Positions 15,768 through 24,334 of a DNA stretch of 36,762 nucleotides are shown piece by piece (position 1 is the first letter of the stretch; the number at the start of each line of letters is the position of its first letter). The translations under genes were made by a program, and so were the position numbers. The notes beneath the pieces are model-generated. The model was not told where the DNA came from. It worked only from the letters and a program-made list of their open reading frames with translations, and did not search any database. Source of the DNA: Oligoflexia bacterium (GTDB lineage Bacteria > Bdellovibrionota > Bdellovibrionia > JABDDW01); NCBI GenBank assembly GCA_034439615.1, contig JAWXAT010000007.1, forward strand, positions 1 to 36,762, in the 5' to 3' direction.

Positions 15768-16636
15768 GCCAATAAATCCTCAGTTTGTCCTTTGGTTACT
15801 TTTTCAAATACCCACAGACATAAACCAATAAATAAAATCAAAACCACACTAAGCGCACTCCCAAATGGCCAATTTCTGACAGTTAGAAATTGTTGGGCTA
15901 ATAAATTACCCACATACAAACTAGTGCCTCCGCCTAAAATATCAGGAATCACAAATTCACCAAGGGCTGGAATAAAAACCATAATGCTGCCAGCGATAAG
16001 ACCTGGGAAACAAAGAGGCAATGTGATTTGAAAAAATCTTTTTACAGGCCCAGCTCCAAGATCTGCCCCGGCCTCTAAAAGCTTTGTATCGAGTTTTTCT
16101 ACACTGACATACAAGCTCATAGCCATGTAAGGGAGATAGTTATAAACCATACCGATAAGTACGGCCTGAGGTGTAAAAAGCAGATGAAGGCTTTGTGGCT
16201 GAAAACCTATTTTTTCAAGCATATGATTTAACCAGCCATTATCAGATAAAATAATCATCCAAGCGTAGGTACGAATTAAAAAATTTGTCCAAAAGGGGAT
16301 GATCAATAAAAAAAACAGAACACTTCGAAATCGACCGGCTCGAAAAACTAAAAATAAAGCCAACGGAAAACCAATAAGCATACATAAGATCGTACTTAGA
16401 CCTGCGAGTAAAATCGATCTGCCCAGACTTGAAACTAAAGTAGCCCCCATTTGAGGGTCAGACATACGACGATAATTTTCTAAATTAAATACAGCTTCTA
16501 CTCCACCGTATGCACCACGAGTCATAAAACTAATGGCAATGACATAGAGAAGGGGAGCCGCGACAAGGCTAACAATCCAAAACCACGCAAGAGCTGTAAA
16601 ACCTGAATTGCGATCTACACCCACTTTTGTTCTCAC
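15764..16636 (-). CDS. potB: Polyamine ABC transporter permease
   Basis: The partner permease of PotC, about 290 residues with six membrane segments and the EAA loop LEAGADLGAGPVKRFFQITLP. The frame is open up to a TTG at 16681, which would overlap potA by 49 bases. The GTG at 16634-16636 is preferred because it forms a GTGA overlap with the potA stop, the same arrangement as at the other junctions of this operon. The PotB-specific region GYxxEAVFNLENYRR is present early and the long loop IPFWTNFLIRTYAW lies between membrane helices. Confidence 0.9.
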   Translation of the reverse strand: MRTKVGVDRNSGFTALAWFWIVSLVAAPLLYVIAISFMTRGAYGGVEAVFNLENYRRMSDPQMGATLVSSLGRSILLAGLSTILCMLIGFPLALFLVFRAGRFRSVLFFLLIIPFWTNFLIRTYAWMIILSDNGWLNHMLEKIGFQPQSLHLLFTPQAVLIGMVYNYLPYMAMSLYVSVEKLDTKLLEAGADLGAGPVKRFFQITLPLCFPGLIAGSIMVFIPALGEFVIPDILGGGTSLYVGNLLAQQFLTVRNWPFGSALSVVLILFIGLCLWVFEKVTKGQTEDLLA

Positions 16637-17724
16637 TGCAGCTGATTCTCTGGGAAGTAATGAGATTGTACGGTTTGCCAACCCAGATGAATTCGATCTC
16701 CTGCTTGGAAAACTTTTTTAGCGAGCTTTTGAGTATTTTGCTGAAATACTGTGACGTTGTTACCATTTTTTAAAGTAACTTCAAATTGTGTATGAGTACC
16801 AAGATAGGTGAGGGCTCGAATATTTCCTTCAGCCACATTTTCCATGGTTGTTGGCCGTCTAGAAAAAATTGTAAGTTTCTCTGGCCTTAAGCAAACAGCA
16901 CCAAGACTTCCTGAAATTTTTTGATCATTGGGAGGTTCTACAAAATAAAGACCAAGACCATCTACGTCACATAAGAATTTCCCTGATTCTTCACGAAGTG
17001 TTCCTTTGAGGCTATTGATTCCACCAACAAAACTTGCCACAAAAAAACATTTAGGAAACTCATAAATCTCATTTGGAGTACCTAATTGAACAATTTTACC
17101 TTTATTCATAACTGCAACGCGATCACTCATATTAAGCGCTTCTTGCTGATCGTGAGTGACGAATACAAAAGTCGTTTTAACTCTTTTTTGAATGGCTACG
17201 AGTTCTTGCTGTAATTGCAGACGAAGTTTTAGATCAAGTGCACCCAATGGTTCATCTAATAGCAGAAGATTTGGCATATTCGCCAGTGCTCGTACTAAAG
17301 CGACTCGTTGTTGCTCACCCCCTGAAAGTGAGGTTACAAGTCTGCCGCCTTGACCTTTAAGATTTGCAAGCTCAAGCATTTCTTCAACACGAAGTTTAAT
17401 ATCTTTTTCAGCTACTTTTTTACACCTTAGACCAAACGCGATGTTGTCAAAAATATTCATATGTGGAAAAAGTGCGTACCGTTGAAATACGGTGTGAACG
17501 TTTCGTCTGTGTGGCTCAAGATGGGTGATATCTTGACCATTAAGCCTCAGGCTTCCTGAATCAGGAAATTCTAGCCCTGCAATCAGTCTAAGAAGTGTGG
17601 TTTTACCACAACCGCTGGGACCTAAAATTGAAACAAATTCCCCAGCAGCAACTGTGAGGCTCACATCATCTACGACAGTTTTGGTTGCCGAAAATTTTTT
17701 AGAAACACCAATGACTTCTAGCAC
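16633..17724 (-). CDS. potA: Polyamine ABC transporter ATP-binding protein
   Basis: The ATPase of the polyamine importer, about 363 residues. It has Walker A (GPSGCGKTT), the Q-loop ([11 protein letters not shown]), signature [15 protein letters not shown], Walker B ([12 protein letters not shown]) and switch His (VTHDQQEAL) in the usual order, followed by a C-terminal TOBE-like regulatory region (about 240-360). The start is unclear: a TTG at 17739 or the GTG at 17722-17724, which is chosen because purine-rich AGAAAAGA precedes it and the family begins close to this point. A hairpin ends only about 22 bases before this start, leaving little room for a promoter. Confidence 0.9.
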   Translation of the reverse strand: MLEVIGVSKKFSATKTVVDDVSLTVAAGEFVSILGPSGCGKTTLLRLIAGLEFPDSGSLRLNGQDITHLEPHRRNVHTVFQRYALFPHMNIFDNIAFGLRCKKVAEKDIKLRVEEMLELANLKGQGGRLVTSLSGGEQQRVALVRALANMPNLLLLDEPLGALDLKLRLQLQQELVAIQKRVKTTFVFVTHDQQEALNMSDRVAVMNKGKIVQLGTPNEIYEFPKCFFVASFVGGINSLKGTLREESGKFLCDVDGLGLYFVEPPNDQKISGSLGAVCLRPEKLTIFSRRPTTMENVAEGNIRALTYLGTHTQFEVTLKNGNNVTVFQQNTQKLAKKVFQAGDRIHLGWQTVQSHYFPENQLQ

Positions 17725-17745
17725 GAAATCTTTTCTCAAAACTAT

Positions 17746-17768
17746 GAGAGAGTTTCAACAACTCTCTT
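17746..17768 (-). terminator. Hairpin between the vWA lipoprotein gene and potA
   Basis: On the minus strand, AGAGAGTT (17760-17767) pairs perfectly with AACTCTCT (17747-17754) around a 5-base loop, with one further wobble pair, followed by CATAGTTTT. It sits 14 bases past the lipoprotein stop, where a terminator is expected. The T-run is short and the potA start is almost on top of it, so it may be a leaky terminator or an attenuator controlling read-through into the pot operon. Confidence 0.55.
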
Positions 17769-17781
17769 TAAGTTTCTTAAA

Positions 17782-18858
17782 CTAATTTCGAACAGTCATG
17801 GGCACATAGTTGATTTCGATGGTTGAATCTTGAGGAGGAATCGCACTTCCACGAAAAACAATAGAATTTGGGCCTGAATTGTAAACCCAACCGTTCGTAG
17901 CGTTCTGAGCGATATTTACTCCATTCACTTTCACACGAATCGTGTCTACTTGAGGAATTCTCTCTAAGTAAAACTGTGTGCTCAACTCTGTAATTTTAGC
18001 CTGAATGGCATCAAGTGTACCTGCATAGCTCGAATCACAAAGACTACCTGAAACTCCATCTGTTGCTGCTGTGAGCTCCATGTAGCGTGTGCCCATAATA
18101 GAACCCGTACTTGCGTATTGCTGTTGGCAACTAGCAGTTGTCACAGAAATATTTGAAACATTATACCGTCGCATTGGCGCTGTAGAACGTGTGAGAGTAT
18201 CGAGATAAGACACATAGCTATTAACACTATCAAGAGATGAAGCACTATAACTGCGTGAAGCGCCACAACCCTGGCATCTTGTTACACCGCTAAAATCATC
18301 TTCATCAGATAAAATAATAACAGCTAAAAAAGATTGTGATCTTAAGAAACCCGCATTGGTTGGGCTGTTCAGGGTTTCTTTGAAAGATTCAAACGCGCGT
18401 TCATCACCAGTGCCGCTTGTACCTTGAGTGGCATTTACAACAAATACGTTATTCATATTTGGTGTTGTAGGCAAGATGGTAAAAATTCCGGTATGGCTTG
18501 TTTGATCAGTACCATCTCGAAATTTTGCTATTAGTTGATTGTTCTGATGTGCTTGATTTGCCAAATAAGCTTGTGTGGTAGTAACAGATATTTTGAAGTC
18601 ATAACCTTTGGTACGAAAATTTGCGATAAAGCTATTAAAGTTGTTCACCAGGTTTTGCTGATAAGGAGACATAGAACCTGAGTTATCGATCACCCACAGA
18701 ATATCTAGTTGGTTATTAAAGATACCTCTAGATTGTTTAAATGAATCACCCTCAGGCAAAATGCTAAACGAAGGGTTTTCTTTTCCGCAACCTGTTAGCA
18801 CTGTAACGGCAGCAATTACGGCTAAAGTAACTAAGGTAAGGTTATTTAAAGTATTCAT
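17782..18858 (-). CDS. Lipoprotein with von Willebrand factor A domain
   Basis: A 358-residue exported lipoprotein. The open frame is longer, but the ATG at 18856-18858 has AAGGGG at good distance and starts a typical lipoprotein signal (NLTLVTLAVIAAVTVLTGC, lipobox LTGC). The mature part has a vWA fold: the MIDAS start ILWVIDNSGSM (Asp-x-Ser-x-Ser) near residue 55, and the acidic strand VIILSDEDDF near 185. Extra Cys pairs (RCQGCG) and a C-terminal beta-rich segment follow. Such proteins usually bind other proteins through a metal ion on the cell surface or in the periplasm. The partner is unknown. It precedes potA but appears to be a separate unit. Confidence 0.82.
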   Translation of the reverse strand: MNTLNNLTLVTLAVIAAVTVLTGCGKENPSFSILPEGDSFKQSRGIFNNQLDILWVIDNSGSMSPYQQNLVNNFNSFIANFRTKGYDFKISVTTTQAYLANQAHQNNQLIAKFRDGTDQTSHTGIFTILPTTPNMNNVFVVNATQGTSGTGDERAFESFKETLNSPTNAGFLRSQSFLAVIILSDEDDFSGVTRCQGCGASRSYSASSLDSVNSYVSYLDTLTRSTAPMRRYNVSNISVTTASCQQQYASTGSIMGTRYMELTAATDGVSGSLCDSSYAGTLDAIQAKITELSTQFYLERIPQVDTIRVKVNGVNIAQNATNGWVYNSGPNSIVFRGSAIPPQDSTIEINYVPMTVRN

Positions 18859-19133
18859 ATGTACGCCCCTTTGTTGGAAGATCTTCTTCCGGTTGCTCAG
18901 GCGCGTACATACAGAGTGAAAGTGAGCATTGTTCTTAACTTTTAGACTACGCTCAATTAAGCGTTGCGTCAAAAAAACACGTAACTCGTTGTCTGCACTG
19001 GTTTATAAGGGTTTCCGGCAGGTCCGCAAGTATAATTACACAGTAAATTCAATTAGTTACAAAAATTGACGAGGAACAAATTATTTTTTACTGACTAATG
19101 TTTTTACGAAAAATATGACTTTCCTGCATCAGT

Positions 19134-20192
19134 TTAGATTGGGGATGTTCTAAGCCCATGAGCATGATTTTCACGTAACCCTGTTGGCGTCATCTCAATG
19201 AAATAGGCTTTTTCACCCAATTCTTGAAGAGTCAGTGCATTCACGTAACTCATACCACTTCGAAGCCCACCACATAGTTCATCAATCACATCTTTAACAT
19301 GGCCCTTACATGCCACCATAGTGCTTTCACCTTCAGGAGCCATTCCCTCTGGAACTTCTCCACGCCAACTGACTTGGGCACTTTTTGAAGCCATTCCGCG
19401 ATACTGTTTAAAGCCTTTTTTGATGTCGCCAGGGGTCTCTATTGTTCCGGCAAGCAGAGAACCTACCATCACAGAACTTGCCCCTGCTGCTAAGGCTTTT
19501 ACTAAATCACCACTGGTTTTGATTCCACCATCCGCGATCAAGGGGACTTTGTATTCTTCACTGACTTCACGACACATTGAAATTGCTGTTAATTGTGGAA
19601 CCCCACAACCTGTAATAATACGTGTCGTGCACATGCTCCCAGGGCCTATTCCTACTTTTATCGCATCAGCACCGGCTTGTATTAAATCAAGTGTGCCTTC
19701 AGGTGTTGCGACATTTCCAGCAATCACTTCAATATCTGAAAATGTGTCTTTGAGATATTTGAGCGTTTCCATCATAGAAACTGAGTGCCCATGGGCAATA
19801 TCGATAGTGAGAATTGTAACCCCAGCTTTTACAAGTGCTTGGGCACGTTCTTTAAAGTCATCATTTACACCAATACTTGCAGACACAACACTGATACCCG
19901 CTTCAACTACTTTACGCACTTCATGTACCTGCTCTTGAATTGTAATAAAGCGGTGAATGATACCGAGGCCTCCTAATTTCCCGATGGCAATGGCCATTTG
20001 GCTTTCAGTAACGGTGTCCATGTTAGATGAAATAATAGGAATACTAAGTCTCTGTTTTTTAGTAATTTGTGTGTCAAGTTGAGGATTACGGCGTGACCTT
20101 ACTTCAGATTTTGCGGGCACGATGAGAACATCATCAAATGTTAAACCGCGGTCACGATTGAGAAGCTCCCGACAATGAAATCGAATGGCCAT
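19134..20192 (-). CDS. IMP dehydrogenase/GMP reductase family enzyme lacking CBS domains
   Basis: A 352-residue TIM-barrel enzyme of purine metabolism. It begins like IMPDH (LTFDDVLIVPAKSEV) and has the catalytic loop GIGPGSMCTTRI with Cys188, then IADGGIKTSGD and GGLRSGMSY. The CBS pair normally inserted after about residue 95 is cleanly absent, so the length resembles GMP reductase. The flap segment (MASKSAQVSWRGEV) lacks the Arg-Tyr of IMPDH and looks GMPR-like, while the C-terminus (GLRENHAHG) looks IMPDH-like. Direction of the reaction is therefore open. The start at 20192 follows AAGGAG by five bases. It overlaps the membrane protein gene by 41 bases. Confidence 0.85.
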   Translation of the reverse strand: MAIRFHCRELLNRDRGLTFDDVLIVPAKSEVRSRRNPQLDTQITKKQRLSIPIISSNMDTVTESQMAIAIGKLGGLGIIHRFITIQEQVHEVRKVVEAGISVVSASIGVNDDFKERAQALVKAGVTILTIDIAHGHSVSMMETLKYLKDTFSDIEVIAGNVATPEGTLDLIQAGADAIKVGIGPGSMCTTRIITGCGVPQLTAISMCREVSEEYKVPLIADGGIKTSGDLVKALAAGASSVMVGSLLAGTIETPGDIKKGFKQYRGMASKSAQVSWRGEVPEGMAPEGESTMVACKGHVKDVIDELCGGLRSGMSYVNALTLQELGEKAYFIEMTPTGLRENHAHGLRTSPI

Positions 20193-20865
20193 TTGTCTCC
20201 TTAGATGCATGCGTTAATTTTTCATAAACGCAGTACATAACAATAAAACTATATGTCTCCAAAACTAGGCACATGAAAAGTGCTGCACTAAATAAAAATG
20301 CTGTTTCCAAACGCGTGACTGAATGAAGACAAAGTCGAGGAACAATACTTAAAAGCATGGTCAAAATCAAGATTCCCATGACTTTCATGAGGTTTCCTTG
20401 AACTAAGGCGCGTGACTGCTTAAGAGCGTCGATTTGACCTGTTTTGTACTTAGAATCAAATTGCACCACAAAAGGCACAAAATAGAGTCTAACGGCTTCG
20501 ATTATTCCTGGAACTATAAAGAGAAGGATTTTTAAGAGTATAGGAAGTAGTGCTCTAGTTGTTTCTATGATGATGTATTTAAGGTTCGCAGAGAGGGCCT
20601 TAAATATATTTGAATCAATGCGGTTTTTAACATCAAAAGTAACTTGATTAATGATGATCATCGAAAATGCTGAAACAACGAGTTGAATTGATATCGCAAG
20701 CCCTGCAGCTGAAATAATAAAACGCTCGTCAAGTTGGCGTATAAAGTTGGTCATAAAATTTGAGCAAATATCAATAAATAGTGTGAATAAAACCCAAGGC
20801 CAAACGCGCTTAAAGACAAGGGGCCATAAAAGCAACGCTTGATTCCATATGCCCGATAATTTCAT
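20152..20865 (-). CDS. Integral membrane protein of unknown function
   Basis: A 237-residue protein with about five or six hydrophobic segments (near 14-35, 50-75, 100-125, 158-178 and 185-215). It contains VRLYFVPFVVQFD followed by ALKQSRALVQGN, a pattern seen in the YciC-like and glycerophosphodiester-phosphodiesterase-type membrane domains, where a helix with S..L..G follows a membrane segment. No catalytic residues stand out. The start ATG shares ATGA with the DUF309 gene upstream, and its end overlaps the IMPDH-like gene by 41 bases, so the three are co-translated. Function unknown. Confidence 0.7.
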   Translation of the reverse strand: MKLSGIWNQALLLWPLVFKRVWPWVLFTLFIDICSNFMTNFIRQLDERFIISAAGLAISIQLVVSAFSMIIINQVTFDVKNRIDSNIFKALSANLKYIIIETTRALLPILLKILLFIVPGIIEAVRLYFVPFVVQFDSKYKTGQIDALKQSRALVQGNLMKVMGILILTMLLSIVPRLCLHSVTRLETAFLFSAALFMCLVLETYSFIVMYCVYEKLTHASKETNGHSISLSGASQS

Positions 20866-21239
20866 AGAACCACCTTAGCTTTAAGTTTTTCAGCCAAACT
20901 TAACCAATGAGAAAAATCATGATCTGTTGAATTAATAAAGTCTGTCAAAAAATTCTGAATTCCTAAAATCTTAATTTGTGGTGACCAATGAGCAGAAGAT
21001 AACTTCAATAGAGCTGATTGACTCAATTTAAGTGCCGAAGTTAGATTATTTTTTTTAAGATGCACGAGCACCCCACAAACTTGAATATGAGCTTGAACAT
21101 CATCTTTTTGAGGTTGAGGGAGCTCGATCCATTTGTGCTCCCAATGTTTATGAGCATCCCAATAACCAAAACGGTTAAAATCAATTACACCAGCTTGCCA
21201 AGCGCTAATGATGTCATCTGAAACTTTAAAAGTGCTCAC
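20862..21239 (-). CDS. DUF309 family protein
   Basis: A 125-residue soluble, all-helical protein. The DUF309 signature is visible near the N-terminus: FNRFGYWDAHKHWEHKW (residues about 21-37), with conserved His30, His32 and Glu34 in an AHxxWE-like motif, followed by a helix with HIQVCGVLVHLKKNN. The family is widespread and uncharacterised; its His/Glu cluster suggests metal binding. The start is a GTG (21237-21239) without a clear ribosome-binding site. It opens a three-gene unit with the membrane protein and the IMPDH-like enzyme, and is divergent from the CAP gene. Confidence 0.8.
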   Translation of the reverse strand: MSTFKVSDDIISAWQAGVIDFNRFGYWDAHKHWEHKWIELPQPQKDDVQAHIQVCGVLVHLKKNNLTSALKLSQSALLKLSSAHWSPQIKILGIQNFLTDFINSTDHDFSHWLSLAEKLKAKVVL

Positions 21240-21297
21240 AAACTAACTATCGAATTCTTGAGCTCCTTTGTCAACTCAGAGCAGCACACTTAAGATT

Positions 21298-21313
21298 GTT
21301 ATCATGTGATAAC
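21298..21313. promoter_or_regulatory. 16-bp palindrome in a divergent promoter region
   Basis: GTTATCATGTGATAAC is a perfect inverted repeat (7-bp arms, 2-base centre) in the 173-base gap between the divergent DUF309 and CAP genes. Its size and position suit a dimeric repressor or activator site. The regulator is not identified. Confidence 0.45.
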
Positions 21314-21412
21314 GGTAATTAAGCCAATGTAAGTTTTGTAAGTTCCTATTTTTCGGCGATTGATTAAAACTAGTTCACATCTTCAAATTTTAACAACACT
21401 AGGAGGCCTAAG

Positions 21413-21919
21413 TTGAGATACAACTTTTTCATTTATCTTTTTCTAGTAGTATTAGCTTTTGGATATTCAGCAAATGCTAACGAATCAGCAGAAACTGAAT
21501 CTGCATCCCTTAAAATCACAGCCCAATGCATCGACACTATTGGTTCAAGTTTTATCGATGCTCGACAACATGTTTGTATGTCTACCAATACTCAAAGAGT
21601 ACGCTACGGAAGTCGCCCGTTAATACTCGATTCCACACTGAGCCGGGCTGCCCAAATTTTTGCTCGTGATATGGCTACAAGAAAATACTTTAGCCACAAT
21701 AGTCCTGAAGGTCGCGATTTAAAATGGCGCTTAAAGACAGGGCAAATTGTTTATATGAGCGCCGGTGAGAATATAGCCATGGGATATAAAACTTCAGATG
21801 AAGTAATTCGCGGTTGGATGAATTCACCCGGGCATCGCAAAAATATGCTAGCTCCGAAATTTGGACGCATCGGTGTGGGTTATTCAAATAATTATTGGGT
21901 TCAAATTTTTGCAAACTAA
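21413..21919 (+). CDS. Secreted CAP (SCP/PR-1) domain protein
   Basis: A 168-residue exported protein with a signal peptide (FFIYLFLVVLAFGYSANA). The start is a TTG, supported by a strong AGGAGG six bases before it. The CAP fold is plain: LILDSTLSRAAQIFARDMA, YFSHNSPEG, GENIAMGY and the motif WMNSPGHRKNMLAPKFGRIGVG. The cleft residues His (YFSHN), Glu (GENIA) and His (SPGHR) are all present. Bacterial CAP proteins are secreted and often have no assigned enzyme role; some bind lipids or cell-wall parts. It stands alone and converges on the histidine kinase gene. Confidence 0.87.
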   Translation: MRYNFFIYLFLVVLAFGYSANANESAETESASLKITAQCIDTIGSSFIDARQHVCMSTNTQRVRYGSRPLILDSTLSRAAQIFARDMATRKYFSHNSPEGRDLKWRLKTGQIVYMSAGENIAMGYKTSDEVIRGWMNSPGHRKNMLAPKFGRIGVGYSNNYWVQIFAN

Positions 21920-21956
21920 GCGCCTTAACAAAACCCTAATATTCGGGAGTAGCGCC

Positions 21957-24092
21957 TTAAATTTTTGGAAGTGTAAAATAAAATATCGAACCACGGCTTG
22001 GTTCAGATGTCGCCCATACCTGGCCACCGTGTCGTTCGATAATTTTTTTAACTGTCGCAAGACCAATGCCTGTACCTTTATATATTTCTTTACTGTGTAG
22101 GCGCTTAAAAACTATGAAAATACGATCGGCATGCATAGGGTCAAAGCCAATCCCATTATCTTTTACCGCAAATTCCCATTTATTTTCTTTCTCAGTTACT
22201 TTAATATCAATTTTTAGAGGTTCACTTCCTCGAAACTTGATCGCATTACTTATTAAATTTTGAAAAACCTGCGAAAGTTGAGGCACATTTCCCTTAACCT
22301 TTGGAAATTTATCAGCAGTAATTTGCACTTTAGATTCATCAATTAATAATGCCAAATTTTTCACCGCTCGATCAAATGTCTCATGAACATCGATTATTAA
22401 AAATTCATGCTCAGGTGATGCAAGGCGAGAAAAAGCCAATAAATCATGTATGAGCTCATGCATTCGAGTGGCACCTTCAACAATGTATTGAATGAACTCT
22501 TTACCGTCATTATCTAATTTATCTTTGTAGCGGTTCTCAAGTAATAGCGCGTAACTTCCCACCATACGTAGTGGTTCTTGTAGATCATGAGATGAAATAT
22601 AAGCAAACTGCTCAAGTTCTTTATTGGTGCGTTCTAACAATTCTCGAGCCTTACGTTCTTCTTCTGTTTTTCTTCTCTGAGAAATATCCCGAACTACACT
22701 AATAGTACCAATAACATTGTCTCCCTCCATAAGGGCTTGTGCTGATGATTCTATTGGAATGTATTCTCCAGATTTTGATTTAGAGCGTGTTTCAAAGGTT
22801 ACTGCTTTTTTATTTAATACAGTCTCTTGAAACAACGCCATCACTCGGGGAAGATCGTCTGGATGTATAAGCTGAGGAAAATCTTTTCCGATAAATTCAT
22901 CGGGTCTCCAACCAGTAAGTGTTTCAAATCCTGGAGACATGCTCGTGATGATACCTTTACCATCTGTTGTGCAGATAGTGTCATGAACCGCATTGATTAA
23001 ATGCCTAAGACGTACCTCTGAATTGCGAATTGTATCTTCGGCAGCCTTTCGCTCAGTAATATCGCGAATTATTGCCGAATAAAATCTTTTATCACCTTGA
23101 AGCCAATCAGAGAGAGATAGTTCTATAGGAAATTCAATGGCGCCTTTTCTTAAGCCCATTAATTCAACTGTTTTAAAAATTCGTTTTTCACCAGTTGAAT
23201 TCATGCGATCCATGCCCATCTGATGCATTTTGCGAAATCTTTCAGGCATAATGAATTTTAAATTTTGACCAATAGTTTCACTTTCTAAATAACCAAAAAG
23301 AACTTCTGCACCATGATTCCATGAAATAACTTCTCCATTTGTATCACAAGAAATAATGGCATCATTTGCAGATTGACTGACAGATCGAAACTTTTTCTCT
23401 GATTGTTTTAATGCATCGTCACTGATTTGGCGCTCAACAACACGACCAAGCATTGTACCGACCTGACTCATGAGATCAATAAAATCTGGAGTTAAATTTT
23501 TATTTTCTTTTGAATATAACTCAATAATTCCCCCAATTTTATCGCCCATCATAATCGGGAATCCAAAACCTGAGACAATACCAAGTTTTTTGGCAATTTC
23601 TTTTCTGACAAATTTGGGATACACACGCACATCAGGTACCCATACAGGCTTTTTCTTAGTCATGACTAACCCGGGTAAACCATTGTCGTCATCTAAAGCT
23701 AGATTTTCAGAAACTTGTTTAAATTCAGCAAATTCTGAAGGTGAAGCAAGATACCATGCTTGTGCTGAAATCAAAGTCTGGGCTGCAACTGTTGATCTGA
23801 GATATACGTGGCCAATGGGCCACCCAACAAATTGGCAAACAAGGGCTAAGGTCTGCTCAATAGCTGATGAGAAATTTTCTCTATTAACGGTGATTGCGAC
23901 ATCACGAAGGAGTTCTAGGTAGGCTGTACTTGCATTAACATCTTTATGCAAAACCGAAGTTGATGAAGGTATATTTTGATATGCAGGAGATTTTTGCTTT
24001 AGAGTCATCCAGATAATACGCAAAATAAGTAAGCCTACGAGGGTACTCAAGAGGATAATGATGGTCGTTGAATCTGTTGTTAAAAAGCTCAT
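21957..24092 (-). CDS. GAF-PAS-PAS sensor histidine kinase
   Basis: A 711-residue membrane-associated sensor kinase. One N-terminal membrane helix (about 9-30) is followed by a GAF domain (about 60-215), two PAS domains (about 230-350 and 360-475) each ending in the RDI.(E/Q)R connector, and the phospho-acceptor helix with SSHDLQEPLRMV, whose His502 is the autophosphorylation site (phytochrome-like HisKA class). The C-terminal ATPase has the N box (NLISNAIKF), G1 (DNGIGF) and G2 (GTGIGL). There is no receiver domain and no response regulator next to it, so it is an orphan kinase. A soluble signal acting on GAF or PAS is likely. Confidence 0.92.
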   Translation of the reverse strand: MSFLTTDSTTIIILLSTLVGLLILRIIWMTLKQKSPAYQNIPSSTSVLHKDVNASTAYLELLRDVAITVNRENFSSAIEQTLALVCQFVGWPIGHVYLRSTVAAQTLISAQAWYLASPSEFAEFKQVSENLALDDDNGLPGLVMTKKKPVWVPDVRVYPKFVRKEIAKKLGIVSGFGFPIMMGDKIGGIIELYSKENKNLTPDFIDLMSQVGTMLGRVVERQISDDALKQSEKKFRSVSQSANDAIISCDTNGEVISWNHGAEVLFGYLESETIGQNLKFIMPERFRKMHQMGMDRMNSTGEKRIFKTVELMGLRKGAIEFPIELSLSDWLQGDKRFYSAIIRDITERKAAEDTIRNSEVRLRHLINAVHDTICTTDGKGIITSMSPGFETLTGWRPDEFIGKDFPQLIHPDDLPRVMALFQETVLNKKAVTFETRSKSKSGEYIPIESSAQALMEGDNVIGTISVVRDISQRRKTEEERKARELLERTNKELEQFAYISSHDLQEPLRMVGSYALLLENRYKDKLDNDGKEFIQYIVEGATRMHELIHDLLAFSRLASPEHEFLIIDVHETFDRAVKNLALLIDESKVQITADKFPKVKGNVPQLSQVFQNLISNAIKFRGSEPLKIDIKVTEKENKWEFAVKDNGIGFDPMHADRIFIVFKRLHSKEIYKGTGIGLATVKKIIERHGGQVWATSEPSRGSIFYFTLPKI

Positions 24093-24184
24093 ATTTTTGG
24101 ACCCTAATAATTTTTAATTCAAACTCTAACCATTTTTATTTGAATTATCTGATGTTATAGGGGTAAATCCTGGTTACTACAAGT

Positions 24185-24273
24185 GCTCGTGTGGCGGAAT
24201 TGGTAGACGCACAGGACTTAAAATCCTGGGCCTCGTAAGGGGCGTGCCAGTTCGATTCTGGCCATGAGCACCA
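24185..24273 (+). tRNA. tRNA-Leu (anticodon TAA)
   Basis: A class II tRNA of 89 bases including the encoded CCA. The acceptor stem GCTCGTG pairs with CATGAGC with one G-T pair, A is the discriminator, and CCA is at 24271-24273. The D arm GGCGGAATTGGTAGACGC is typical of leucine tRNAs. The anticodon loop CTTAAAA (24217-24223) gives anticodon TAA. A long variable arm (GGGCCTCGTAAGGGGC region) and the T loop TTCGATT follow. A weak CCCC/GGGG hairpin 15 to 30 bases downstream may end transcription. tRNA 3' ends are common integration sites, and the next 4 kb look accessory. Confidence 0.96.
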
Positions 24274-24334
24274 ATTTAACGGTTCTTCCCCACAAAACGG
24301 GGCAACAGACTTTTGCAATTAACGAATCTAGTAT

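Noticed and set aside
16637-16681. Longer potB starting at TTG 16681
   Set aside because: It would overlap potA by 49 bases; the GTG at 16636 gives the GTGA junction used throughout this operon.
21920-21960. Direct repeat GCGCCTTAA (21920 and 21952)
   Set aside because: Only nine bases, two copies, between converging genes; one copy overlaps the kinase stop. Likely chance.
24288-24303. CCCC/GGGG hairpin after tRNA-Leu as a strong terminator
   Set aside because: The stem is only four pairs and no T-run follows; at best a weak terminator.
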